From Pseudomonadota bacterium (GTDB lineage: Bacteria > Pseudomonadota > Gammaproteobacteria > Pseudomonadales > UBA5518): 13,554 bases of DNA. The notes below the pieces were generated by a model, which was given only the letters and a program-made list of their open reading frames with translations, was not told the DNA's origin and searched no databases. A program made the position numbers and the translations under genes. Below, in pieces: positions 1-6,848 of this stretch (position 1 is its first letter; every line of letters starts with the position of its first letter). The stretch lies in NCBI GenBank assembly GCA_022705125.1, contig JAKJFB010000034.1, positions 1 to 13,554 of the forward strand. The letters are read 5' to 3'.

Positions 1-29
1 GGCAGGCGCACCGGGCACGATGCGCGTGA

Positions 30-60
30 ATAAAAAGGAAGGGGCGCCCGCGGGCGCCCC
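30..60 (-). terminator. Intrinsic terminator after the comEA-like gene
   Basis: Positions 41-60 form a perfect 20-nt palindrome (GGGGCGCCCG / CGGGCGCCCC), which folds as an 8-bp GC stem with a 4-nt loop. Read on the minus strand it is followed by TTCCTTTTTA. It begins about 20 nt past the stop codon of the comEA-like gene, as expected for a Rho-independent terminator ending this minus-strand run. The bases left of it (1-29) show no feature I can name. Confidence 0.85.
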
Positions 61-81
61 CGGCGATGCCCTGGCGAGCGC

Positions 82-396
82 TCAGAGCGACACTTGCGAG
101 CGCAACTGCTCCAGCATCTTGTCACCGATACCCTTGACATTGACCAGCTCATCCACGGACTTGAACGGACCGTGCTCGCTGCGATACGCCACGATCGCCT
201 CGGCCTTCTTGATACCCACGCCGCGCAGCGACCCGGCGAGCGTGGCGACATCCGCGGTGTTGATGTTGACCTGCTGGCTGGCCTGCTGCACCGGCGCGCC
301 GCCCGCACTGGCCTGCTCCGCGGCGGCGTGAGCCGCCGGCAGCACGAGCAGCGAGAGCCCCAGTACCGATGCCTTCAGAACGTCTGCGAGTTTCAT
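82..396 (-). CDS. comEA: ComEA-like secreted helix-hairpin-helix DNA-binding protein
   Basis: This is a 104-residue protein with an N-terminal signal peptide: a basic start, a hydrophobic stretch at about residues 8-22, and a likely cleavage site after AHA at residue 24. A short Ala/Gln-rich linker follows. The C-terminal half (about 43-104) carries the tandem helix-hairpin-helix fold of the ComEA family: VNINTA at 43-48, LRGVGIKKA at 57-65 and VKGIGDKM at 87-94. ComEA proteins bind incoming double-stranded DNA in the periplasm during natural transformation. Short versions like this, without the membrane anchor of the Bacillus protein, are common in Proteobacteria. I chose the ATG at 396 because AAGGAGGA lies at 402-409, 5 nt upstream, and because the signal peptide begins there; an upstream in-frame ATG at 453 would add 19 non-conserved residues. 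It lies 73 nt behind pyrF and ends at a strong terminator. Family assignment is firm; a role in competence is inferred. Confidence 0.88.
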   Translation of the reverse strand: MKLADVLKASVLGLSLLVLPAAHAAAEQASAGGAPVQQASQQVNINTADVATLAGSLRGVGIKKAEAIVAYRSEHGPFKSVDELVNVKGIGDKMLEQLRSQVSL

Positions 397-425
397 TGGA
401 ATCCTCCTTGATTGTCGGGACATGA

Positions 426-448
426 CACGGTGCATCCGTTGCACCGTG
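426..448. repeat. Perfect 9-bp inverted repeat between pyrF and comEA
   Basis: CACGGTGCA at 426-434 and TGCACCGTG at 440-448 are exact reverse complements around a 5-nt spacer. The repeat sits 30 nt upstream of the comEA-like start codon and 22 nt past the pyrF stop. No T run follows on either strand, so it is not a standard intrinsic terminator. It could be an operator for a dimeric regulator or an RNA hairpin protecting or processing the pyrF-comEA message. I do not recognise it as a known operator. Confidence 0.6.
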
Positions 449-469
449 AACAAACGCTAGCATGCCCAT

Positions 470-1213
470 TCAGGAGAATCTGTAGGAAATGTCGGACAGA
501 ATCGCCTCCAGCGCCGCGCCCGGATCGCCGGCAGCGGTGATCGGGCGCCCCACCACCAGGTAATCGCTGCCCGCGGCCAGCGCCTCGGCCGGCGTCAGCG
601 TGCGGCGCTGGTCGTCGGGGGCGGCGCTGGCCGGCCGGATGCCGGGCGTGACCAGCACCGGCGCGGCACCGAAACGGCTGCGCAGCAGCGGCGCCTCGCG
701 CGCCGAGCAGACCACGCCATCGAGCCCGCACTCGAGCGCGAGCCCCGCCAGACGCAGCACCTGCTGCTCCAGCCCGCCGCTCACACCGGTTTCCGCGAGC
801 TCGTCGGCTTCCATGCTGGTGAGCACGGTGACGGCGATCAGCAGCGGCCGCGGCCCGGGCAGCGAAGCGAGCGCGGCGCGCGCGCCCTGCATCATGCGCC
901 GGCCGCCGCCGGCGTGGACGTTCACCATCCACACGCCCAGCTCCGCGGCCGCGCGCACCGCGCCGGCAACCGTGTTGGGTATGTCATGGAACTTGAGATC
1001 CAGGAACACCTCGAAGCCGCGCGCGACCAGGCTGCGCACCAGCTCCGGGCCTGCGGCCGTGAACAGCTCCTTGCCGACCTTGAGCCGGCAACGGCGCGGG
1101 TCGAGCCGCCCGGCCATCGCCAGCGCCGCCGCCGCGGTGGCGTAGTCCAGTGCCACGACGATGCGCGGGCCGGCGTCGGCGCAGCGATCAGGGGAGCCGG
1201 ATGGAGATTGCAT
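470..1213 (-). CDS. pyrF: Orotidine 5'-phosphate decarboxylase
   Basis: PyrF converts orotidine 5'-phosphate to UMP, the last step of de novo pyrimidine synthesis, in the cytosol. The 247-residue protein is a single TIM barrel of normal length (E. coli PyrF is 245). The catalytic signature is intact: VALD with Asp23, LKVGKE with Lys45, and [10 protein letters not shown] with the Asp72-Lys74-Asp77 set that forms the active-site charge network. The phosphate-binding segments VTPGIR and VVGRPI are present near the C terminus. The ATG at 1213 is preceded by GAGG at 1220-1223. The frame stays open far upstream, but that extension is low-complexity Arg/Ala/Gly sequence overlapping lapA and is not protein-like. 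In E. coli pyrF follows lapA and lapB; here it follows lapA directly, after 65 nt. Confidence 0.96.
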   Translation of the reverse strand: MQSPSGSPDRCADAGPRIVVALDYATAAAALAMAGRLDPRRCRLKVGKELFTAAGPELVRSLVARGFEVFLDLKFHDIPNTVAGAVRAAAELGVWMVNVHAGGGRRMMQGARAALASLPGPRPLLIAVTVLTSMEADELAETGVSGGLEQQVLRLAGLALECGLDGVVCSAREAPLLRSRFGAAPVLVTPGIRPASAAPDDQRRTLTPAEALAAGSDYLVVGRPITAAGDPGAALEAILSDISYRFS

Positions 1214-1278
1214 GCGAGACCTCGGAAACGCCGCCCGCGTCGCCGCGCCAGCGCCGGTGATGGATGGAGACGCCGCGC

Positions 1279-1578
1279 TCAGCGCGTTGCCGCAGTTGTG
1301 CCCGCGGGTGGCGCCACGACCGCCGGCGCCGCGGGTACGCGCCGCGAGCGCGGGAGGGCACGCTGCGCACGCCAGATCGCCACGCTGCCCGCGAACAGCC
1401 CGCACAAGCCGCCCCCGACGAAAGCCGCGATCAGCCACACGGAGAGCGCTGCCGGCTCCAGGCGGGCGAACACCAGGTCCAGCGTCACCGGCTCGCTGTT
1501 GGCGAGGGAAAACAGGAAGGCCCACAGCCCGACGCCCAGCACCAGTGCCAGCAGCAGCAAACGCTTGAGACGTTTCAT
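1279..1578 (-). CDS. lapA: LapA (YciS) family inner-membrane protein
   Basis: This is a 99-residue protein with two predicted transmembrane segments, at about residues 6-26 and 45-67, separated by a short loop containing the family's typical N-x-x-x-VTLDL-like strand (NSEPVTLDL, 27-35). The C terminus is basic and then Pro/Ala-rich. It matches the LapA/YciS (DUF1049) family in length, topology and position after ihfB. In E. coli LapA works with LapB in controlling lipopolysaccharide assembly and LpxC turnover. The ATG at 1578 gives a normal N terminus (MKRLKR, positive-inside) with GAGA at 1587-1590 as a weak ribosome-binding site. An ATG at 1614 would overlap ihfB by 26 nt and is less likely. 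The gap to ihfB is 10 nt, so the two are probably cotranscribed. lapB is not next to it. Confidence 0.85.
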   Translation of the reverse strand: MKRLKRLLLLALVLGVGLWAFLFSLANSEPVTLDLVFARLEPAALSVWLIAAFVGGGLCGLFAGSVAIWRAQRALPRSRRVPAAPAVVAPPAGTTAATR

Positions 1579-1588
1579 CACCGGCGTC

Positions 1589-1891
1589 TCAGCCGCTGAT
1601 TTCCTGGTCGGCATTGAGATTCACGCGCTCGCGCATCTCCTTGCCCGGCTTGAAGTAGGGAACGTACTTGCCCAGCAGGTCGACCGCATCGCCGGTCTTG
1701 GGGTTGCGCCCGCGCCGGGGCTCGCGATAGTGGAGCGAGAAACTGCCGAAGCCGCGGATCTCGATACGATCCCCCGTCGACAGGCTCTGCGCCATGTACT
1801 CGATGATCATCTTGACGGCGAGTTCGACGTCCTTCGGCGACAGCTGCTTCTGCTGCGTCGCGATGCGTTCGATGAGCTCCGACTTCGTCAT
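1589..1891 (-). CDS. ihfB: Integration host factor beta subunit
   Basis: IHF-beta pairs with IHF-alpha to bend DNA sharply at specific sites in replication, recombination and transcription. The 100-residue protein matches E. coli IhfB (94 residues) nearly throughout. It starts MTKSELIER, carries the [15 protein letters not shown] core, and has the DNA-intercalating proline in the beta arm within GRNPKTG, followed by [12 protein letters not shown]. These features separate it from IHF-alpha and HU. The C terminus extends about six residues beyond the E. coli protein. I chose the ATG at 1891 because MTKSELIER is the conserved N terminus; the open frame upstream is not conserved. The ribosome-binding site is weak (GGG at 1898-1900). 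A candidate promoter lies 42-70 nt upstream, and rpsA ends 145 nt upstream, the usual neighbour. Confidence 0.97.
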   Translation of the reverse strand: MTKSELIERIATQQKQLSPKDVELAVKMIIEYMAQSLSTGDRIEIRGFGSFSLHYREPRRGRNPKTGDAVDLLGKYVPYFKPGKEMRERVNLNADQEISG

Positions 1892-1932
1892 GTTCAACCC
1901 GCTGTTTTTATTGCAAAAAGCAGACAGCCAGA

Positions 1933-1961
1933 ATAATAGGCCAGATCGGGACTCGCGTCTA
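1933..1961 (-). promoter_or_regulatory. Candidate sigma70 promoter for ihfB-lapA-pyrF
   Basis: On the minus strand TAGACG (1956-1961) matches the -35 consensus at 4 of 6 bases, and TATTAT (1933-1938) matches the -10 consensus at 5 of 6, with a 17-bp spacer. The island is AT-rich in a GC-rich genome and lies between the rpsA terminator and the ihfB start. Predicted transcription would begin near 1926, leaving a leader of about 35 nt. An ihfB promoter separate from rpsA is also known in E. coli. This is a sequence match only. Confidence 0.5.
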
Positions 1962-1993
1962 ACGCACGGGGCTGGCCGCACCCGCGGCAGGCC

Positions 1994-2023
1994 GGAAACG
2001 AAAGCGGGGCCCTGGGGCCCCGC
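1994..2023 (-). terminator. Intrinsic terminator or attenuator after rpsA
   Basis: Positions 2004-2023 form a GC hairpin (GCGGGGCC, loop of 4, GGCCCCGC; it can extend to 9 bp). On the minus strand it is followed by TTTCGTTTCC. It starts 13 nt past the rpsA stop codon. The T tract is interrupted, so some read-through into ihfB is likely. Confidence 0.7.
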
Positions 2024-2036
2024 GTCGTGCGGCGTG

Positions 2037-3710
2037 TTACTTGCGTTCCATCTGGGCCTTGATCAGGTCCCCGATGGTGGTGGCAGGCGCCGCCTCGGAC
2101 TCTTCCTTGAGTGCCTTGATGGCCTCCTTCTCGTCCTGCACGTCCTTCGACTTGACCGAAAGCCCGATCACGCGGTTCTTGCGATCCACGTTGATGATCT
2201 TCGCTTCCACCGAGTCGCCGATCTTCAGCACGTTGCGCGCATCCTCGATCTTGTCGCGGCTGATCTCGGAGGCCTTCAGCGTGCCCTGCACGTCCTCGGC
2301 CAGCTCGATCACGGCGCCCTTGGCATCGACGTCGATGACCTTTCCGGTCACGATCGAGCCCTTGTCGTTGATGGCGACGAAATTGTTGAAGGGATCGTCC
2401 TCGAGCTGCTTGATGCCGAGCGAAATACGCTCGCGCTCGGGGTCGATCGACAGGATGACGGTGTTGACGTCATCGCCCTTCTTGTACGCGCGTACCGCTT
2501 CCTCGCCGGTTTCGTGCCAGGAGATGTCCGACAGGTGCACCAGGCCGTCGATGTTGCCGTCGAGGCCGATGAACAGGCCGAAGTCGGTGATCGACTTGAT
2601 CTTGCCGCTGATGCGCTCGCCCTTGGTGTGGGTCGAGGCAAACGCGTCCCACGGGTTCTCGGAGCACTGCTTCATGCCGAGCGAGATGCGGCGACGTTCC
2701 TCGTCGATGTCGAGGATCATCACGTCCACCTCGTCGCCGACCTGCACCACTTTCGAGGGATGGATGTTCTTGTTGGTCCAGTCCATCTCCGAGACGTGCA
2801 CCAGGCCTTCCACGCCCTGCTCGAGCTCCGCGAAGCAGCCGTAATCGGTGAGGTTGGTGACGCGCGCCTTGACGCGGGCGTTCTCGGGGTAGCGGGCCTT
2901 GATGTTGACCCACGGATCGGAGCCCAGCTGCTTCAGGCCGAGCGAGACGCGGTTCGTCTCGCGGTCGAACTTCAGGACCTTCACGTCGATCTCGTCGCCC
3001 ACCTTCACCACTTCGCTCGGGTGCTTGATGCGACGCCATGCCATGTCGGTGATGTGCAGCAGGCCGTCCACGCCGCCGAGATCCACGAAGGCGCCGTAGT
3101 CGGTGAGGTTCTTTACCACGCCCTTCAACGTTGCGCCTTCCTGCAGGTTTGCCAGCAGCGATTCGCGCTCGGCGCTGTTCGCCTGCTCGAGCACGGCGCG
3201 GCGCGAAACCACGATGTTGTTGCGCTTCTGGTCGAGCTTGATGACCTTGAAATCCAGCGTCTGGCCTTCGAGATGCGCGGTGTCGCGCACCGGGCGCACG
3301 TCGACCAGCGAACCCGGCAGGAACGCGCGGATGCCCTGGATGTCGACCGTGAAGCCGCCCTTGACCTTGCCGTTGATCGCGCCGCGCACCACTTCGCTGT
3401 TCTCGAAGGAGCCCTCGAGGGCCTTCCAGGTCTCGGCACGGCGAGCCTTTTCGCGCGACAGGCGGGTTTCGCCGTTACCGTCCTCGATGGCCTCGAGCGC
3501 GACGTACACTTCGTCGCCGATCTCGAGGTGGAACTCGCCATTGTCGTCGAGGAACTGCACGCGCGGGATCACGCCCTCGGACTTCAGTCCGGCGTGCACG
3601 GTGACCCACTCGTTGTCGATGTCGATGACCACGCCGGTGATGATGGAGCCGACGTCCATCTCAACGGTCTTCAGGCTCTCTTCGAAAAGCTGCGCAAAAT
3701 TCTCGGTCAT
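2037..3710 (-). CDS. rpsA: 30S ribosomal protein S1
   Basis: S1 binds mRNA leaders on the 30S subunit and helps unfold and dock them for initiation. The 557-residue protein has the same length as E. coli S1 and the same start ([13 protein letters not shown]). Six S1/OB-fold repeats are visible, at about residues 21-87, 105-171, 192-260, 277-347, 364-434 and 451-520. Domains 3-6 carry the RNA-binding pattern seen in [22 protein letters not shown] and [11 protein letters not shown]. The short C-terminal tail after about residue 521 differs from E. coli and ends IKAQMERK. The ATG at 3710 has AGGA at 3718-3721. Upstream is a 163-nt region with a terminator and a leader hairpin. In gammaproteobacteria S1 often represses its own translation through its leader, so feedback control is plausible here. 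Confidence 0.98.
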   Translation of the reverse strand: MTENFAQLFEESLKTVEMDVGSIITGVVIDIDNEWVTVHAGLKSEGVIPRVQFLDDNGEFHLEIGDEVYVALEAIEDGNGETRLSREKARRAETWKALEGSFENSEVVRGAINGKVKGGFTVDIQGIRAFLPGSLVDVRPVRDTAHLEGQTLDFKVIKLDQKRNNIVVSRRAVLEQANSAERESLLANLQEGATLKGVVKNLTDYGAFVDLGGVDGLLHITDMAWRRIKHPSEVVKVGDEIDVKVLKFDRETNRVSLGLKQLGSDPWVNIKARYPENARVKARVTNLTDYGCFAELEQGVEGLVHVSEMDWTNKNIHPSKVVQVGDEVDVMILDIDEERRRISLGMKQCSENPWDAFASTHTKGERISGKIKSITDFGLFIGLDGNIDGLVHLSDISWHETGEEAVRAYKKGDDVNTVILSIDPERERISLGIKQLEDDPFNNFVAINDKGSIVTGKVIDVDAKGAVIELAEDVQGTLKASEISRDKIEDARNVLKIGDSVEAKIINVDRKNRVIGLSVKSKDVQDEKEAIKALKEESEAAPATTIGDLIKAQMERK

Positions 3711-3717
3711 TGGAATA

Positions 3718-3738
3718 TCCTGCAGCGGACTTGCCGCT
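3718..3738 (-). promoter_or_regulatory. rpsA leader hairpin next to the ribosome-binding site
   Basis: On the minus strand AGCGG, a CAAGT loop and CCGCT (3724-3738) form a 5-bp stem ending 2 nt before the AGGA ribosome-binding site at 3718-3721. Gammaproteobacterial rpsA leaders are known to fold into hairpins used for S1 autoregulation. This stem could be the last of them, but it is short and the assignment is an inference from position. Confidence 0.35.
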
Positions 3739-3780
3739 CGTATGGTCTTGCCCTCGCCCCAGCCGGCTCAGGGTCAAAAT

Positions 3781-3806
3781 AAAAAAACCAGCGGCCGGGA
3801 TGCTGG
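3781..3806 (-). terminator. Weak intrinsic terminator between cmk and rpsA
   Basis: Read on the minus strand, CCAGC and GCTGG (3788-3792 and 3802-3806) form a 5-bp stem with a 9-nt loop, followed directly by seven T residues (3781-3787), then ATTTT. The T run is strong but the stem is short, so it is either a leaky terminator of the gyrA-cmk operon or an attenuator ahead of rpsA. It lies 67 nt past the cmk stop codon. Confidence 0.6.
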
Positions 3807-3873
3807 ACAGAAATCCCCGGCAACTGGAGCCGTGCGTGGCGCCACAGGGTATGACGCCGCCGCATCCGGGGCT

Positions 3874-4566
3874 TCAGAGCATGCCCCGTTCCTTCACTTC
3901 GGCCATCAGGAGGTCGAAGACTTCCTGGATGCCCATCCCCGTGGTATCGACCGTCACCGCATCGGGCGCCGCCCTGAGCGGCGCCACGGAACGCTCGGTA
4001 TCGCGCCGGTCGCGCGCTTCGATGTCTGCCACGAGGCGCGGCAGGCTAACAGCTTCTCCCTTATCTTTCAACTGCTTATACCGGCGCCGGGCGCGCTCGT
4101 CGGCGCTCGCGGTCAGGAACACCTTGAACTGCGCCTCCGGGAACACCACGGTGCCCATGTCGCGCCCGTCCGCCACCAGCCCGGGACGGATCTTGAACGC
4201 GCGCTGGCGCCGCAGCAGCGAAGCGCGCACCGCGGGCACCGCGGCAACCTCGGAGGCAAGCGCGCCCACCTCCTCGGTGCGCAGCAGCTGGCTCACGTCC
4301 TCGCCCTCCAGGATCACGCGCGCCTCGGCGGTGTCCTCGCCCGGGCGGAACTGCACATCGAGGTGCCCGGCCAGCACGTCGAGCGCGGCGTGGTTGTCCA
4401 GCCGCACGCCGTGGTTGCGCGCGGCCAGCCCGACCAGGCGGTACATGGCACCGCTGTCGAGCAGGTTCCAGCCCAGCTCGCGGGCCAGCAACCGGCAGAC
4501 GGTGCCCTTGCCCGAGCCGCTCGGCCCGTCGACGGCGATGACCGGAATGTCTTCTTCGGTAATCAT
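3874..4566 (-). CDS. cmk: Cytidylate (CMP/dCMP) kinase
   Basis: Cmk transfers phosphate from ATP to CMP or dCMP in the cytosol, recycling nucleotides from RNA and lipid turnover. The 230-residue protein is close to the E. coli length (227). It has the Walker A loop GPSGSGKGT at 14-22, the substrate-contacting DSGAMYR at 37-43, [10 protein letters not shown] at 134-143, and the lid motif [13 protein letters not shown] at 185-197, all characteristic of bacterial CMP kinase. The ATG at 4566 has AAGGA at 4572-4576, 5 nt upstream. It sits 30 nt downstream of aroA and upstream of rpsA, its usual place in gammaproteobacteria, and is probably the last gene of the operon that starts at gyrA. Confidence 0.97.
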   Translation of the reverse strand: MITEEDIPVIAVDGPSGSGKGTVCRLLARELGWNLLDSGAMYRLVGLAARNHGVRLDNHAALDVLAGHLDVQFRPGEDTAEARVILEGEDVSQLLRTEEVGALASEVAAVPAVRASLLRRQRAFKIRPGLVADGRDMGTVVFPEAQFKVFLTASADERARRRYKQLKDKGEAVSLPRLVADIEARDRRDTERSVAPLRAAPDAVTVDTTGMGIQEVFDLLMAEVKERGML

Positions 4567-4596
4567 TTCTATCCTTGGTCTGCGGCGCGCGGACGC

Positions 4597-5925
4597 TCAG
4601 GCGCCCGTCGCTTTATGAGTGACGGTCAGTCCGGCCGCCGCCGCGAGTTCGCGAAAGCCCGGAAACGAGGTGGCGACGTTGGCGCAGTCGAGGATCTCGA
4701 TCGGGGCGCTGGCGCGCAGCGAGGCAACCGCGAAGGCCATCGCGATGCGGTGGTCGCCGCGGCTGTCGATGGTGCCGCCGCCGATCGCCCCGCCACGGAT
4801 GCGGATGCCGTCGGGCAGCGTTTCGTGCCGCACACCCAGCGCCTCGAACCCGCGCGCCATCGCATCGATGCGGTCGCTTTCCTTGACCCGCAGTTCCTTG
4901 ACCCCGCGCATCACCGTCGGCCCTTCGGCGCAGGCCGCGGCGATGAACAGCGCCGGGAATTCGTCGATCGCCAGCGGCACCTGCTCCAGCGGGATCTCGA
5001 TGCCGCGCAGCGGCGCGGCGCGCACGCGCAGATCCGCGACCGGCTCGCCGCCGGACTCGCGCGGATCGAGGAGCTCGATGCTCGCGCCCATCGCCCGCAG
5101 GATGTTGATCACGCCGGTGCGCGTCGGGTTGACGCCCACGTTCTTCAGCAGCAGTTCCGAACCCGGCGTGATGGCCGCCGCGACCAGGAAAAAAGCCGCC
5201 GAGGAGATGTCCGCGGGCACATCGACGCGCGTCGCGCGCAGGCTCTGCCCGCCGACCAGTTCCACGCGCGCGCCGTCGCGCAGCACCGGGTAGCCGAAGC
5301 CGCTCAGCATGCGCTCGGTATGGTCGCGGGTCGGCGCCGGCTCGATCACGCGCGTGGTGCCCGCGGCATAGAGCCCCGCCAGCAGCACCGCGGACTTGAC
5401 CTGCGCGCTGGCCACCGGCATGTGGTACTCGATGCCGTGCAGAGCGTGGCCGCCGCGCAGCCACAGCGGCGGGCGTCCGTTGGCGGCGGTCTCGATCTGC
5501 GCACCCATCTGGCGCAGCGGATCCGCCACGCGCGCCATCGGGCGGCGCGTCAGGGATTCGTCACCGCTCAGGCAGACGTCGAAGCGCTGCGCCGACAGCA
5601 GCCCGGCCAGCAGCCGCATCGAGGTGCCGGAATTGCCGAGGTAGAGCGCAGCCGCGGGCGCGCGCAGGCCGTGCATGCCCACGCCCTCGATGCGCACGCG
5701 CCCCTGCTCGGGCCCCTCGATGCGCACGCCCATGGCGCGGAAGGCCGCCAGCGTCGCCAGGCTGTCCTCGCCCTCGAGGAAACCGCTGACCTCCGTGGTG
5801 CCCTCGGCCAGCGAGCCCAGCATGATCGAGCGGTGCGAGATCGACTTGTCGCCGGGCACGCGCAGCTCGCCGCGCAGCACGGCGCCGCCGCTCGCGATGT
5901 AATCGATTCGCCCGTCGTGTGTCAC
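4597..5925 (-). CDS. aroA: 3-phosphoshikimate 1-carboxyvinyltransferase (EPSP synthase)
   Basis: AroA joins phosphoenolpyruvate to shikimate 3-phosphate to give EPSP, the sixth step of the shikimate pathway. With a GTG start at 5925 the protein is 442 residues. Conserved sites include GDKSISHRS (25-33, substrate Lys27), LGNSGTS (96-102), SAQVKS (173-178), NPTRTG (266-271), DEFP (321-324, the catalytic acidic site), KESDR (349-353) and GDHRIAMAF (390-398). The GDKSISHRS and NPTRTG forms place it with the class II-like EPSP synthases, but Gly100 is retained. No in-frame ATG lies near the N terminus: the only in-frame ATGs upstream are inside tyrA. The GTG follows a GGGGG tract by 4 nt and lies 28 nt past the tyrA stop. 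In Pseudomonas the closest homologue is fused to tyrA; here the two are adjacent, in different frames and separate. Confidence 0.95.
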   Translation of the reverse strand: MTHDGRIDYIASGGAVLRGELRVPGDKSISHRSIMLGSLAEGTTEVSGFLEGEDSLATLAAFRAMGVRIEGPEQGRVRIEGVGMHGLRAPAAALYLGNSGTSMRLLAGLLSAQRFDVCLSGDESLTRRPMARVADPLRQMGAQIETAANGRPPLWLRGGHALHGIEYHMPVASAQVKSAVLLAGLYAAGTTRVIEPAPTRDHTERMLSGFGYPVLRDGARVELVGGQSLRATRVDVPADISSAAFFLVAAAITPGSELLLKNVGVNPTRTGVINILRAMGASIELLDPRESGGEPVADLRVRAAPLRGIEIPLEQVPLAIDEFPALFIAAACAEGPTVMRGVKELRVKESDRIDAMARGFEALGVRHETLPDGIRIRGGAIGGGTIDSRGDHRIAMAFAVASLRASAPIEILDCANVATSFPGFRELAAAAGLTVTHKATGA

Positions 5926-5934
5926 TTTGCCCCC
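5923..5934 (-). promoter_or_regulatory. Ribosome-binding site deciding the aroA GTG start
   Basis: The minus strand reads GGGGGCAAAGTG, with the purine tract at 5930-5934 and the GTG at 5923-5925. This is a modest Shine-Dalgarno match at short spacing. An overlapping ATG at 5935-5937 is in another frame and stops after five codons, at the GTG. A TTG at 5949, adding eight residues, is the main alternative start but has no purine tract in front of it. Confidence 0.55.
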
Positions 5935-5953
5935 GTCATTGTCCAGCAAGAAT

Positions 5954-6844
5954 TCAGCGCGATTCGCCCCGTTCGAGCCAGCGCAGGTAGCGCTCGCGCG
6001 CCGCGCGCGCACGCCCGAACACCTGTTCCAGCTCCTCGCCGTCGCCGCTCGCCACCGCCGCGCGCACGGCGTCCAGCGTTTGCGTGAAGCCATCCAGCGC
6101 CCCGAGCAACGCATCGCGGTTGGCCAGCGCGATGTCGCGCCACATCACCACGTCGCTGGAGGCGATGCGCGTGAAGTCGCGGAAACCCCCGGCCGCGCAG
6201 CGGAATATCTCCTCGCTCGCCGGCTGCCTGGCCAGGCTGTCGACCAGGGCGAAGGCGAGCAGGTGCGGCAGGTGGCTGGTCATGGCGAGCACGCGGTCGT
6301 GCGCGGCCACGTCCATGCGCACCACCTCGGCGCCGGTCAGCCGCCACATGGCGTCGATCGTCGCGAGCGCCTCGGGATCCGACTCCGGGAGCGGCGTCAG
6401 GATCACGCGATGGCGCACGAAGAGATCCGCGCGCGCCGCCTCGACGCCGGATTTCTCCGCGCCGGCGATCGGGTGCCCCGGGATGAGCCGCGGCGGCACC
6501 GCGCCGAAGGCCTCGCGCGCGGCCGCCACCACGCTGCCCTTGACGCTGGCCACGTCGGTGATCAGCACATCCGGGCGCGCGTGCGCGCGGATCGCCGCGA
6601 AGATCCGGCCCACGCTCAGCGTGGGCACGCCGACCACGATGAGGTCGGCTTCGGCAATGGCCTCCTCGAGGCTCGCCGGCGCGGCATCGATGAGACCGGC
6701 GCCGAGCGCGAAATCGAGCGTGGCGCGATTGCGGTTGAACGCCGTCATGCGGGCGGCGAAGCCGGTGCCGCGCAGCGCAGCGGCCAGCGAGCCGCCGATC
6801 AGGCCCAGGCCGACGAAGAGCAGCGTGCCCACGCGCGCGCTCAT
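5954..6844 (-). CDS. tyrA: Prephenate (cyclohexadienyl) dehydrogenase
   Basis: TyrA oxidatively decarboxylates prephenate (or arogenate) on the route to tyrosine. The 296-residue protein is a stand-alone dehydrogenase with no chorismate mutase domain and no C-terminal ACT domain. The N-terminal Rossmann fold shows GLGLIGGS (12-19). DVASVKG (97-103), GHPIAGAEKSG (123-133, with the catalytic His124), AHDRVLAMTSHLPH (181-194) and GGFRDFTRIA (219-228) are the family's substrate-site motifs. At the end of the second beta strand the residue is Asn37 (FNRN), where NAD-dependent members usually have an acidic residue. The ATG at 6844 lies 4 nt past the pheA stop, and GAGG overlapping that stop is only 2 nt from the ATG, so translational coupling is likely. 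Prephenate versus arogenate preference cannot be read from the sequence. Confidence 0.94.
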   Translation of the reverse strand: MSARVGTLLFVGLGLIGGSLAAALRGTGFAARMTAFNRNRATLDFALGAGLIDAAPASLEEAIAEADLIVVGVPTLSVGRIFAAIRAHARPDVLITDVASVKGSVVAAAREAFGAVPPRLIPGHPIAGAEKSGVEAARADLFVRHRVILTPLPESDPEALATIDAMWRLTGAEVVRMDVAAHDRVLAMTSHLPHLLAFALVDSLARQPASEEIFRCAAGGFRDFTRIASSDVVMWRDIALANRDALLGALDGFTQTLDAVRAAVASGDGEELEQVFGRARAARERYLRWLERGESR

Positions 6845-6848
6845 GGCC

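Noticed and set aside
3770..3776. TTGACC on the minus strand upstream of rpsA as a promoter -35.
   Set aside because: No acceptable -10 hexamer lies 16-18 bp downstream; the region there is GC-rich.
1794..3782. A long plus-strand open frame antisense to rpsA (662 codons).
   Set aside because: It mirrors the S1 repeats in reverse, has no recognisable domain, and lies over a perfectly conserved rpsA. High GC content suppresses stop codons on the opposite strand.
5922..5937. An ATG overlapping the aroA start as the true aroA initiation codon.
   Set aside because: It is in a different frame from aroA and reaches a stop after five codons.
3103..6087. A 994-codon plus-strand open frame across rpsA, cmk and aroA.
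   Set aside because: It spans three well-conserved minus-strand genes, and its translation is low-complexity Arg/Ala/His sequence. It is a shadow frame.
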